26,280 nucleotides of DNA from Prevotella sp. CAG:891 (GCA_000437675.1 FR901712.1:1-26280), one strand, 5' to 3'. Numbered from the stretch's first letter, positions 8,140-16,287 are shown. Program-made: numbers and translations. The notes: generated by a model not told the origin, from the sequence alone.

Positions 8140-8834
8140 AACGCTTTAATCTATTTGGCATATTCTTTATGCTGATGTTTTACAGTGCTACAATGAATTG
8201 TCATGCGCAAACCAATGAATATAAGCTCATTCATCAGGGAAATGCTTCATTTCATGCTAAACAATACGACAAGGCACAAACATACTATATGAAGGCACTA
8301 AAAGTTAATCCTCATAACACACGTGCCTTATTTAACCTGGCTGACACCTATCTTGCAAAAGACAATGCACAAGCGGCAGACAGCCTTTACAATATAGTGT
8401 CACAACAGGAAAAAAACAGACAGATAAAATCGATGGCTATGCATAACCGCGGTTATATTCGCCAAGTACAAGCCCTGCATAACCCCAAGCAGCAAGACCA
8501 GCTTTTAAGAATGGCCATCGACCACTACAAACAGGCTCTCAGACTTAACCCACGCGATAACGATACGCGATATAATCTTGCTCTTTGTCAGAAACAACTG
8601 AAGAACAACAAAGAAGATAAAGAACAGCAGCAGCAACAAAATCAGCAAGAAAAAGGGAACGAAAATACGCCGCAAAAACAAGAGCAGAACAACCAACAGA
8701 AGCAACAGCCCAATCAGCAGGACAAACAGCAGACAGAACAATATCTGAATTTGGCCAAACAAGCTGAGAAAAGAGCTCTTGAAAAACTGAATGGCATTCG
8801 TCCCAGACAGAAAATGCTGGAAAAGAATTGGTAA
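8136..8834 (+). CDS. batC: BatC, TPR protein with glutamine-rich tail
   Basis: A 232-residue exported protein. A signal peptide (about 1-25, ending NCHAQ) is followed by tetratricopeptide repeats at about 30-150 (AKQYDKAQTYYMKALKVNP, later HYKQALRLNPRDNDTRYNLA). A Gln/Asn/Lys-rich low-complexity linker covers about 160-200, then a short basic helical C-terminus. Such TPR proteins usually act as scaffolds, here presumably for BatA/B/D in the periplasm. The gene is translationally coupled to batB. The poly-Gln linker is the least conserved kind of feature and could vary between strains. Confidence 0.9.
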   Translation: MKRFNLFGIFFMLMFYSATMNCHAQTNEYKLIHQGNASFHAKQYDKAQTYYMKALKVNPHNTRALFNLADTYLAKDNAQAADSLYNIVSQQEKNRQIKSMAMHNRGYIRQVQALHNPKQQDQLLRMAIDHYKQALRLNPRDNDTRYNLALCQKQLKNNKEDKEQQQQQNQQEKGNENTPQKQEQNNQQKQQPNQQDKQQTEQYLNLAKQAEKRALEKLNGIRPRQKMLEKNW

Positions 8835-8923
8835 TCCAACAGCAGATTATCCCCTACTCCAGTACCTTAGTTATAACGACATTGAACGAGCCTTGACCTG
8901 CTCACGCATCTCCACCTATTACA

Positions 8924-10735
8924 ATGAAAAGAATTCTTGTTTTTATTTTTGCTACACTATTTTTGGTGCAAATTAAAGCGCAGACACTCAATGCTTCTAT
9001 TGATGATGTCGGCGGTTATTACCGACTGACTTTTACAATCAACAGCCAAGCCAGTGATTTTAATCCGCCTTCATTTGCAGATTTGGAAATCCTGAGCGGT
9101 CCGAACCTTTCAAGTTTCAGTAACATACAGATTACTAACCGTCAAGCAGTTCGTTCATCAACGACAAGCTACACCTATATTGTGTCAGCCAAGAAATCTG
9201 GCAAATTAACGATTGGCTCAGCCTCTGTAAAGGTTGGCAACCGGATTATCCGCTCCAAACCTATAACATTCAATGCACAGGCCGGCAGTTCGTCAAATGC
9301 CAATGGCAACAGTGCCAATCAGTCACACGCAAATGGCAACTCTATAGATAATAGCGTACAGCAAACTGGCACACCGGTTACCAATCGTGACCTTTTCATT
9401 GATGCAACCACTAGCCATACCCAAGTCAATGAGCAAGAAGCTATTCTTCTGACATACAACATCCACTATCGTGCCGGTGTAGGGTTAGCAAACACTCAAC
9501 TCTCAGTCATTCCCGACTTCAAAGGATTTATTTCACAAGAAATACCACTGGCGGGCAATCAAATTCAAACAAACTTAGAGCAACGCAACGGAACAACTTA
9601 CCGCACAGGTACAATTTTACAATATTTGCTCTTCCCTCAACAAAGTGGTAAACTGACTATACCGAGCATTACCTTCGACTGCACCGTAGTTCAGCAAAAC
9701 AACCACTTAAGTCTGGCTGATGCATTCTTCAATGGCGGCGGTAGTATTGGCGTCAAAGTACAACGACGCGTACCGGAAAAAACCATTCAAGTCAAACCTC
9801 TCCCCCAACCTCGTCCGGCTAACTTTTCAGGCGCTGTGGGAAAATTCAGTATTTCTGGCAAACTACTGAATCCAAGCATCAAGACCAATGATATTGCAAC
9901 CTATCGAATCACCATCAACGGTAGTGGCAACCTTAAACTCATCACTCCACCCTCCATTGCCTTCCCATCTGATTTTGATTCATACGATGCCAAGACCAAT
10001 GAACACACAAAAGCCACAACCGACGGTTTAACTGGACGCATCACGTTCGACTACAACTTTGTAGCACGCAATACGGGTAAATACGAAATCCCGGCTGTAA
10101 AGTTCACCTACTTCGATTTGGAGAGCCAAAGTTACAAGACGATACAGACAGAAGGCATACACCTTAACGTAACGCAAGGTGAACGCTCGAATGCCGACAT
10201 TGATCGTCAATTAGCCCTATTACACAGCGACATTAAGGACATACATGCTACCGACAAACAGCATTTCCTTTCTGCCATCTATAAATGGGGAACTCTGAGT
10301 TTTTGGCTTATAAATGCAATTTTGGTAATTAGCTTTGCTATGTTAATGGCATTCTTCAGCAAATATATGAAGAAGCAGTCGAACCATCTTGAAATTCGTC
10401 GCACTAAAGCTGGAAAAACAGCCTTACAAAAGCTAGAACTCGCTGAGCAAACTATTAAAGCGAACGATTCAAAGTTCTACACCTTAGTAAGTCAGGCACT
10501 GACCAACTTTATCTTCGACAATTTCAATATAGAACAAGCCGACCTCAATGCTTCAACTATTCAGTCATTGCTGTTAGAGAATGGTTTTGCTGCAGACGTT
10601 GCAGAAAATTTTGTAAAACTGATTCAAACCTGTGAGTTTGCCCAATATGCTCCTTCGGCCGAAACACAACGAATTGAATTACTGAGTGATGCACGCAAAA
10701 GTATAAACACCATACAGCAGGGCATTAAAAAGTAA
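8924..10735 (+). CDS. batD: BatD, large exported aerotolerance protein
   Basis: A 603-residue protein of the BatD (oxygen tolerance) family. The signal peptide is residues 1-20 (ends IKAQ). The long exported part contains repeated beta-sandwich-like segments up to about residue 440, with a Ser/Asn-rich linker near 120-150. One membrane helix lies at about 454-478, and a cytoplasmic helical domain ends the protein. It is the largest member of the cluster and the likely envelope-spanning component. It lies 89 bases after batC and 68 bases before batE, with a hairpin in the latter gap. Confidence 0.92.
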   Translation: MKRILVFIFATLFLVQIKAQTLNASIDDVGGYYRLTFTINSQASDFNPPSFADLEILSGPNLSSFSNIQITNRQAVRSSTTSYTYIVSAKKSGKLTIGSASVKVGNRIIRSKPITFNAQAGSSSNANGNSANQSHANGNSIDNSVQQTGTPVTNRDLFIDATTSHTQVNEQEAILLTYNIHYRAGVGLANTQLSVIPDFKGFISQEIPLAGNQIQTNLEQRNGTTYRTGTILQYLLFPQQSGKLTIPSITFDCTVVQQNNHLSLADAFFNGGGSIGVKVQRRVPEKTIQVKPLPQPRPANFSGAVGKFSISGKLLNPSIKTNDIATYRITINGSGNLKLITPPSIAFPSDFDSYDAKTNEHTKATTDGLTGRITFDYNFVARNTGKYEIPAVKFTYFDLESQSYKTIQTEGIHLNVTQGERSNADIDRQLALLHSDIKDIHATDKQHFLSAIYKWGTLSFWLINAILVISFAMLMAFFSKYMKKQSNHLEIRRTKAGKTALQKLELAEQTIKANDSKFYTLVSQALTNFIFDNFNIEQADLNASTIQSLLLENGFAADVAENFVKLIQTCEFAQYAPSAETQRIELLSDARKSINTIQQGIKK

Positions 10736-10744
10736 AAAACAATC

Positions 10745-10787
10745 AGAGGGTCAAAACCCATCCAATAAACCCGGAAGCAGACCCTCT
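10745..10787 (+). other. Hairpin between batD and batE
   Basis: An 8-bp stem (10745-10752 with 10780-10787) closes a 27-base loop. It is followed by only three T residues, so it is a weak or partial terminator that may lower transcription of batE and the PAP2 gene. Confidence 0.45.
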
Positions 10788-10803
10788 TTCAGATTAAGAT
10801 TAT

Positions 10804-11586
10804 ATGATTCGAATCAAACAGATACTCATAGGCCTTTTCACCCTATGCTTCACCCTTAATCTTTCGGCTGAATCCGTTACTAACAATGCCGACAAAGCCT
10901 ATCGGGAAAAGAATTTTGTCAAAGCAGCAAATCTTTACGAAGAGCAAATAGCTCAAATATTAGCAGACAAGAACCAGTCGGAAATCAACTCTTCAAATGT
11001 CTACTACAATTTGGGTAACTGCTATTTCAGAATGAACAACTATGGCAAAGCCGTGCTCAATTATCAACGTGCCCTGCGCATTGATGCTGCCAATGAAGAT
11101 GCGGAGTTCAACCTTGAACTGACCCAAACCAAACTGACAGATCATTTTGAAGCACCTGCAGAAATGTTTTTCATAAGTTGGTTTAAGTCACTCATAAACT
11201 CACGCAACAGCGATACCTGGGGACATTGGGGATTGTTTTTCCTCATCTTGACATTTACGTCAATAGCAATATTCCGCTTTGGCAGAAAACTATGGTTGCG
11301 TAAAACAGGCTTCCTTTGCACCATTATCTCCATACTTCTGCTGATTACTTGCGAATGCTTTGCCTACATACAACACAACCGTTTCAACAATCTGCAATTA
11401 GCGGTTGTGTTACGCCCGGCTGTCAATACATTCGACTCTCCCAATCTGTCAGCTAAAAAGCAAAAGACTATTCACGAGGGAACAACTGTCACAATCATTG
11501 GAGCCTATGAAAAACAATGGTTGGAAATACAGTTGCCGGATGGAAGCGAAGTATGGATTAACACCGCCGACGTTGAACGCGTTTAG
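10804..11586 (+). CDS. batE: BatE, TPR and SH3-like domain protein
   Basis: A 260-residue protein. A signal peptide (about 1-23) is followed by TPR units at about 28-105 (YREKNFVKAANLYEEQ, VYYNLGNCYFRMNNYGKAVLNYQRALRID). Two membrane helices lie at about 138-158 and 167-188. A C-terminal SH3-like domain (about 200-260) ends with GSEVWINTADVERV. The TPR part should be periplasmic and the SH3 part also outside the cytoplasm, consistent with cell-wall or protein binding. It is the last bat gene; the PAP2 gene starts 18 bases after its stop and is probably co-transcribed. Confidence 0.92.
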   Translation: MIRIKQILIGLFTLCFTLNLSAESVTNNADKAYREKNFVKAANLYEEQIAQILADKNQSEINSSNVYYNLGNCYFRMNNYGKAVLNYQRALRIDAANEDAEFNLELTQTKLTDHFEAPAEMFFISWFKSLINSRNSDTWGHWGLFFLILTFTSIAIFRFGRKLWLRKTGFLCTIISILLLITCECFAYIQHNRFNNLQLAVVLRPAVNTFDSPNLSAKKQKTIHEGTTVTIIGAYEKQWLEIQLPDGSEVWINTADVERV

Positions 11587-11604
11587 TACGACTCTTCCTT
11601 GCTT

Positions 11605-12297
11605 ATGCACACCATTTCACAACTCGATCAAACACTCACATTAGCCCTCAACGGCAGTCAGTCATTGTTTATCGACTATCTATCCCTGATTAGCACATCC
11701 ACCATCACATGGGTTCCATTGATGCTGTTGCTGCTCTATCTCATCATCCGAAACAATGACTTAATGGGAATCTGCGGTACGATTCTAGCACTTATTCTGT
11801 GCGTAACATTGGCAGATCAAGTGGCATCGACCATATTCAAACCCATGGTTGGACGTTTCCGTCCCACACAAGATCCCTTCATCATGTATGCAGTTGATGT
11901 AGTCAACGGGTATAGAGGAGGCAAATATGGTTTCTTTTCAAGCCATGCGGCCAATACCATGGCCATAGCTACCTTCTTATCACTGATGGTTCGCAACCGC
12001 ACCTTGACTATTTGGCTGTATTCATGGGCGTTACTCAACTGTTGGACACGCGTATATCTAGGTGTACACTATGTAGGCGACCTAACAGTAGGAACCATTT
12101 GGGGACTCATTGTTGGCAGCACCATCTACAAACTTTGGAAACGCTATTGTCCAGGAGTCGAAACACGTCGGCAAAGGAATGCGCTACGTCCCAACTTTAC
12201 CAAAGGAGGTTTCAGTATCGGCAGTACACACCTGCTCATCTCTGGCATTGCAGCCACTTATGTAGTAATTGTATGTATTGCCATGTACCAACAATAA
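11605..12297 (+). CDS. PAP2 superfamily membrane phosphatase
   Basis: A 230-residue integral membrane phosphatase of the PAP2 (type 2 phosphatidic acid phosphatase) superfamily. The three family motifs are visible: KPMVGRFRP (K-x6-RP), SSHAANTMA (the PSGH position, His conserved) and TRVYLGVHYVGD (R-x5-H-x3-D). The helices around them suggest six membrane passes. Likely substrates are lipid phosphates or pyrophosphates such as undecaprenyl pyrophosphate, phosphatidylglycerol phosphate or lipid A 1-phosphate; the sequence does not decide. A TTG at 11599 is open in frame, but the ATG at 11605 is preferred. It closes the bat operon and ends just before a bidirectional terminator. Confidence 0.9.
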   Translation: MHTISQLDQTLTLALNGSQSLFIDYLSLISTSTITWVPLMLLLLYLIIRNNDLMGICGTILALILCVTLADQVASTIFKPMVGRFRPTQDPFIMYAVDVVNGYRGGKYGFFSSHAANTMAIATFLSLMVRNRTLTIWLYSWALLNCWTRVYLGVHYVGDLTVGTIWGLIVGSTIYKLWKRYCPGVETRRQRNALRPNFTKGGFSIGSTHLLISGIAATYVVIVCIAMYQQ

Positions 12298-12351
12298 GAT
12301 CCAGAAGAAAAACCTAAGCATACTATATTTTAGGAACTGACAAAAATTAAA

Positions 12352-12390
12352 GGCTTGCACACTTCGCAACATGCGGTGTGCAAGCCCTTT
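12352..12390. terminator. Bidirectional terminator
   Basis: An 11-bp perfect stem (12352-12362 with 12376-12386) has an inner 4-bp extension, with an A-rich stretch on the left and CTTTT on the right. It lies between the convergent PAP2 and transporter genes and can serve both. Confidence 0.9.
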
Positions 12391-12426
12391 TACTTTAAGT
12401 ATATAAAGCAATATACAAGGAGATAC

Positions 12427-13698
12427 CTAACCTGCCTTTACATCATGCTTTTCTTTAAACACAAGAGTAAACAATACCAATACCAGGAATGCGTATCCGG
12501 CAAATATCAGCCAGCTCATACGCCATCCCTCAATTTGTTGTTCCAGAGCAACATTGAATACAAAATGGTTAACCAATTCCTGAGCAGCCAAAGTACCGAT
12601 TGATGCTCCCAAACCATTCGTCATAATCATAAACAGTCCTTGTGCACTGCTACGAATGTTTGAATCTGTATTCTGATCAACAAATAATGCGCCTGAAATA
12701 TTAAAGAAATCAAAGGCCACACCATACACAATCATAGATAATATAAACATCCAAACACCAGGGCCAGGATTGCCTAAACCAAACAAACCAAAACGGAACA
12801 CCCATGCCAACATGGCAATCATCATTACACGCTTAATGCCGAAACGCTTCAAAAAGAACGGTATGAGCAGAATACACAGGGTTTCACTCATTTGCGAAAG
12901 CGAAATCAACGCATTGGCATTGCGGGCACCAAAGGTATCAGCGAATTCGGGTATTGACTGGAAACTGGTAATGAAAGGATTAGCATAAGCATTGGTAATT
13001 TGCAAACTCACACCCAAAAGCATAGAAAACACAAAGAAGATAGCCATGCGTCGTTGCTTAAAAAGCATAAAAGCATCCAAACCTAAAGATTCTACCAACG
13101 ACTTTCGGCCACCACCTTTTTTAACAGGACATTTCGGCAAAGTAGGTGCATAGAAAGCCAATACCAAGCTCAAACATCCTGAAAGCATTAACTGATAGGG
13201 ACTATCTTGGAAACCCAAAAAGTTAACAACCAACATCATACAGATAAAGCCCAAGGTACCAAAAACACGAATAGGGGGAAAAGCCTTTACCGTATCAAGT
13301 CCAGCCTTAGTCAGTCCATTAAAAGCTACTGCATTGCTTAGTGCCAAAGTTGGCATATAAAAAGCCACGCTCAAAGTGTAAAGGGTGAACAAATAAGGCA
13401 TTTCAAGTTGGCTACCCACACTAATACCATACAATGAAGCTAAAATCATGAAACCGCCCGCTAACAAGTGGCACAAGCCCAACAAGCGTTCACCCGAAAT
13501 CCAGCGATCGGCTATCACGCCCATCAATCCAGGCATAAAAATTGACACAACTCCTTGAATGGCATAAAACCATCCGATACTGTCGCCTAATCCGTGGGTG
13601 CTCAAGTACGTACCCATCGAAGTAAGGTAAGCGCCCCATACTGCAAACTCCAAAGAGTTCATTACAATGAGACGAATTTTCAAACTTAATTGATTCAT
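12427..13698 (-). CDS. nupG: Nucleoside permease, NupG-like MFS transporter
   Basis: A 423-residue major facilitator superfamily protein with about 12 hydrophobic helices. The N-terminus resembles the E. coli nucleoside:proton symporter NupG (LEFAVWGAYLTSMGTYL, then IFMPGLMGVIADRWISGERL), which places it in the NHS family importing nucleosides with protons. A basic central loop (KCPVKKGGGRKSL) separates the two six-helix halves. Length is normal. It is a single-gene unit with its own upstream region and the shared terminator at 12352-12390. The symbol is by similarity; the exact nucleoside range is unknown. Confidence 0.87.
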   Translation of the reverse strand: MNQLSLKIRLIVMNSLEFAVWGAYLTSMGTYLSTHGLGDSIGWFYAIQGVVSIFMPGLMGVIADRWISGERLLGLCHLLAGGFMILASLYGISVGSQLEMPYLFTLYTLSVAFYMPTLALSNAVAFNGLTKAGLDTVKAFPPIRVFGTLGFICMMLVVNFLGFQDSPYQLMLSGCLSLVLAFYAPTLPKCPVKKGGGRKSLVESLGLDAFMLFKQRRMAIFFVFSMLLGVSLQITNAYANPFITSFQSIPEFADTFGARNANALISLSQMSETLCILLIPFFLKRFGIKRVMMIAMLAWVFRFGLFGLGNPGPGVWMFILSMIVYGVAFDFFNISGALFVDQNTDSNIRSSAQGLFMIMTNGLGASIGTLAAQELVNHFVFNVALEQQIEGWRMSWLIFAGYAFLVLVLFTLVFKEKHDVKAG

Positions 13699-13787
13699 GG
13701 TTATTGTATTATTATATTATATACAAATTGAAGTTGAAAAGATTGTCAAAATCGCAGACATGGTGAATGCAATCAACGTCAAATAAT

Positions 13788-13802
13788 CTGCAGACTATCA
13801 AA
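13788..13802. repeat. 15-bp direct repeat, left copy
   Basis: Bases 13788-13802 are identical to 14403-14417 (CTGCAGACTATCAAA). The similarity extends a few bases to the left. The two copies flank the thioredoxin-fold lipoprotein gene. A related motif CTGCAG-N7-AAATCCG lies at 14375-14394, and CTGCAG-N6-AAATCCG lies at 13788-13806. Confidence 0.7.
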
Positions 13803-13821
13803 TCCGGTCATACCTTCAAAC

Positions 13822-14343
13822 TTAATCTGCCAATAGGATACGAAGTGCCTCCTGCAGTTCATTAAACTGCATTTGTTCTACAAATTGGTAGCGAATAACA
13901 CCAGCCTGATCAACCACATAAATTCGGGGTATGGTATGCTTGGCAAAAGCATGGTAGACCGTTTCGTCCGCTTGACCAGAAAATGGCATTGACAATCCAT
14001 GCAACTGCCAATACGAAGCGACAGACGCCTCTTTTTCTGCCCGACTGATACATGCAAAACTCACTCTGTCGGCATACACACTGTAAGCCTCTTGTATGAG
14101 CGGCAACTCTCGCCGGCAATCACCACAGGCGGTATTGAAAAAAGTCAGAACTGCTACCCTACCTTTCAAACTTTCGTTGCTCAACGTGCTTCCATTGCTC
14201 AATGTAACGCTGAAACGAGGTAACGAATCACCAATTTCGACGACATTGCCAAAATCAGATGCAGATGCATACTCATCCTCACCAACTACGCATGAAGCCA
14301 TGCCTAAAAGTATGAAAGCAAACAGAATGATGCTCCGTATCAT
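13822..14343 (-). CDS. TlpA-like thioredoxin-fold lipoprotein
   Basis: A 173-residue exported thiol-disulfide protein. The signal peptide ends in MASC, so Cys18 is the likely lipidation site and the protein would be membrane-anchored. The redoxin fold contains the active-site CGDC at 73-76 (preceded by TFFNTA) and the cis-proline segment TIPRIYVV with Pro139. The family reduces or oxidises disulfides of envelope proteins, for example in cytochrome c maturation or oxidative stress defence. The partner cannot be named from context. It is a single gene with an unusually long 5' region (about 220 bases from the nearest promoter candidate). Confidence 0.85.
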   Translation of the reverse strand: MIRSIILFAFILLGMASCVVGEDEYASASDFGNVVEIGDSLPRFSVTLSNGSTLSNESLKGRVAVLTFFNTACGDCRRELPLIQEAYSVYADRVSFACISRAEKEASVASYWQLHGLSMPFSGQADETVYHAFAKHTIPRIYVVDQAGVIRYQFVEQMQFNELQEALRILLAD

Positions 14344-14402
14344 AAGCGTTTAATCTTCAAATTCTACATGAGTTCTGCAGTAGGATTAAATCCGACAAAT
14401 TA

Positions 14403-14417
14403 CTGCAGACTATCAAA
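14403..14417. repeat. 15-bp direct repeat, right copy
   Basis: Identical to 13788-13802. It lies in the leader region of the lipoprotein gene, 60 bases upstream of its start. Confidence 0.7.
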
Positions 14418-14571
14418 CATCAACAAAAGTATCACGCTGCATGCTTGACGAACAACAACCAACCAAACGACTAAAACAATCATGCAATCGGCCATAGAAT
14501 CACCGGTTTAATTATTTTAAGCGTCAGTGTAATTGTGCCCCAAATAGAAAAGTCATGTACAAATTATTATG

Positions 14572-14600
14572 CGAAGATACTACAAATAAACAAAAGTCAA
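14572..14600 (-). promoter_or_regulatory. Candidate promoter of the lipoprotein gene
   Basis: On the minus strand TTG (complement of 14598-14600) is followed after 18 bp by TATCTTCG (complement of 14572-14579), one base from the TAnnTTTG consensus. It predicts a leader of about 220 bases before the lipoprotein start at 14343. Confidence 0.4.
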
Positions 14601-14741
14601 GCATTTTTTCTGCATATTGTGCGGTGTATCTAGCAAATACTGCCATACGAGTCGTCACCTGAGGGTTAAATCAACAAACATCCATACGATGAAATCATGC
14701 AATTTAGCAAATCGCCTACCATGAAGTAAAATCCAATTTCG

Positions 14742-14812
14742 CTACCTAATGACACACTTTAATTCGCCAAGCCTTATAATGTACATCTCACCTCCTTATG
14801 CTTAAGGTGTAC
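14742..14812 (-). promoter_or_regulatory. Perfect Shine-Dalgarno, 14-codon ORF and hairpin
   Basis: On the minus strand AAGGAGGTGA (complement of 14788-14797) is fully complementary to the 3' end of 16S rRNA and stands four to five bases before an ATG (complement of 14784-14786). The ORF encodes MYIIRLGELKCVIR and stops at 14742. Inverted arms GTACA/TGTAC (14808-14812 with 14781-14785) and CCTTA/TAAGG enclose the Shine-Dalgarno and start codon. It could be a leader peptide or a ribosome-binding switch. Translation is unproven. Confidence 0.4.
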
Positions 14813-14947
14813 AGCAACAGTAATACACGGCCAACAAACCGCTATTATTCAACTGCATAATAGGGCTCAAACGCTAAAGCATGAGGTAAAACTCAACGAC
14901 GCATCATGGGTTTCAGACAGGCCTACCTGCCTTACTTTCTGTTGTAA

Positions 14948-14963
14948 CAAAATGTCAAAGAAC
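14948..14963 (-). promoter_or_regulatory. boxA-like antitermination site
   Basis: Minus strand GTTCTTTGACATTTTG resembles the E. coli rRNA boxA core CTTTAACA with one change, and resembles the boxA form I associate with Bacteroidota rRNA leaders. It lies about 45-55 bases downstream of the predicted start of the 15013-15045 promoter, the spacing expected in an rRNA leader. No 16S rRNA follows. Confidence 0.5.
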
Positions 14964-15012
14964 GTTGGATTACTAAAGAAGTAAATTTGTTTTTTCATCC
15001 GTTTTCTGTATG

Positions 15013-15045
15013 CAAAGATACAACACAACATTCCCGAAATCCAAA
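15013..15045 (-). promoter_or_regulatory. Strong Bacteroides-type promoter candidate
   Basis: Minus strand TTTG (complement of 15042-15045), 21 bp, then TATCTTTG (complement of 15013-15020). Both boxes match the consensus exactly. Transcription would start near 15007 and read away from the atp operon toward the boxA-like site and the lipoprotein gene. Confidence 0.6.
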
Positions 15046-15334
15046 TTTTGTAGCCCTCTAATATCGCACCTCGAAAGTTTTCTACACCCTACAATGAGCA
15101 TTGAGGCCTTTATCTATGGGCATTCCTGCGCATTTTCCGCACGCGAAAAAAAATGGAATCGGGATATAATATTTTATCTCATGCCGATTATCAAAACGTA
15201 CGAAACAGCAATATCTTGCCGCACTCAAATGCTACCAACCCACACCTCTTTGCTACTGCATAATAGCGTCATGTCTACACATAATCAGTTCAAAAAAAAC
15301 AATCTAAGCATTCCAAACCAATGAAACTGCCAAC

Positions 15335-15380
15335 TAAAAAAAACAAGCCGACTGAATGAATACATCAATCGACTTGTTTT
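15335..15380 (-). terminator. Terminator of the ATP synthase operon
   Basis: A 12-bp stem (15340-15351 with 15369-15380) is perfect on the minus-strand transcript if one G-U pair is allowed. It is followed on that strand by a run of T residues (complement of 15336-15343). It lies 18 bases past the atpG stop. Confidence 0.85.
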
Positions 15381-15397
15381 GAAAAAATATAGGTTGC

Positions 15398-16282
15398 TTA
15401 CTGCATGCTTCCGCCCACGATATCGAGCAATTCTGCAGTAATTGCCTGCTGACGAGTTTTGTTGTAAGTAAGTTTCAACTCACGCAACAAATCATCTGCA
15501 TTATCCGTAGCCACTTGCATAGCGATAACGCGTGCAGCATGCTCACTGGCAAGATTATCGAGCAAAGCTGTAAACAATTTCAGATGCAATGATTTTGGAA
15601 CCAATTTTTCAAGCACTTCAACTTTCGAAGGCTCAACGATGAAGTCCAAATTTGTTGCCTTTGCCCCATCATCCGCAGCAGCTGAACTGCCAACAAATTC
15701 AACAGGTAAAAACATTTCATCCGTCAGAATTTGCGAACCTGCACTTTTAAAGTGGTGGTAAATTAAATCAGCCCTGTCAATCTGCTTACTCTCATAGAGA
15801 TGCATAATTTCAGAAGCAATATCTGCAGCAGGCTTAAATGCAGGATGGTCGAGCAACATGCTGTAGTCAGCATTCACATCAAATCCCGCCTTTCGTACGG
15901 CATCAGCAGCCTTTTTACCCAGCGCATACACTTTCACAATCTCCACACCCTTTTCGCGGTATCCCTCTACTTTATGATGAAAGGCCTTAATGGCATTTGC
16001 ATTAAAACCACCACACAACGAGGTGTTCGAGGTGTAAAGAACAATGGCCACACGCTTTACCTCACGCTGAACAGCATAAGGAGTCTCAACCTCATCACCC
16101 TCCATGCTGGCAACGAAAGTAGACATTATACGCGTGAGCTGACGCTCGTAAGGACGCATATTCTCTATTGCCTGCTGCGCACGATGGAGCTTTGATGAGG
16201 CCACCATCTTCATAGCACTCGTAATTTTACGCGTGCTGTTTACCGAGGCTATTCGGGTTTTAACTTCCTTGAGTGAGGCCAT
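15398..16282 (-). CDS. atpG: ATP synthase gamma subunit
   Basis: The 294-residue central rotor shaft of F1. The N-terminus MASLKEVKTRIASVNSTRKITSAMKMVASSKLHRA forms half of the coiled coil in the alpha3beta3 barrel. SNTSLCGGFNANAIKAF marks the globular domain that faces the c ring. The C-terminal helix ends with ELKLTYNKTRQQAITAELLDIVGG, the conserved segment at the catalytic sites. Its length is close to the E. coli protein (287). It is last in the operon, five bases after atpA, and is followed by the operon terminator. Confidence 0.97.
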   Translation of the reverse strand: MASLKEVKTRIASVNSTRKITSAMKMVASSKLHRAQQAIENMRPYERQLTRIMSTFVASMEGDEVETPYAVQREVKRVAIVLYTSNTSLCGGFNANAIKAFHHKVEGYREKGVEIVKVYALGKKAADAVRKAGFDVNADYSMLLDHPAFKPAADIASEIMHLYESKQIDRADLIYHHFKSAGSQILTDEMFLPVEFVGSSAAADDGAKATNLDFIVEPSKVEVLEKLVPKSLHLKLFTALLDNLASEHAARVIAMQVATDNADDLLRELKLTYNKTRQQAITAELLDIVGGSMQ

Positions 16283-16287
16283 GCTTA

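Larger units (their letters stand above)
14344..15397. other. Gene-free 1-kb region before tlpA-like gene
   Basis: No credible protein gene is seen on either strand. The region holds the atp operon terminator (15340-15380), two minus-strand promoter candidates (15013-15045 and 14572-14600), a boxA-like site (14948-14963), a Shine-Dalgarno-plus-mini-ORF hairpin (14742-14812), an 11-bp direct repeat (14478-14488 and 14693-14703) and the right copy of a 15-bp direct repeat (14403-14417). The stretch from about 15007 down to 14600 could be an untranslated RNA of about 400 bases, or part of a very long leader of the lipoprotein gene. I do not recognise a known RNA family in it. Confidence 0.6.

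Noticed and set aside
14600..15007. tmRNA, RNase P RNA, tRNA or 16S rRNA in the boxA region
   Set aside because: None of the conserved segments I know (T-loop with CCA end, RNase P P4 sequences, 16S start) is present by eye.
14852..15267. Short repeat ACTGCATAATAG at about 14852 and 15256
   Set aside because: Only 12 bases, with no extended similarity or common context.
15010..15324. A 104-codon plus-strand open frame between tlpA-like gene and atpG
   Set aside because: It overlaps a strong minus-strand promoter and the atp terminator side, shows no domain, and has an irregular composition (repeated Ser/His/Thr without pattern).
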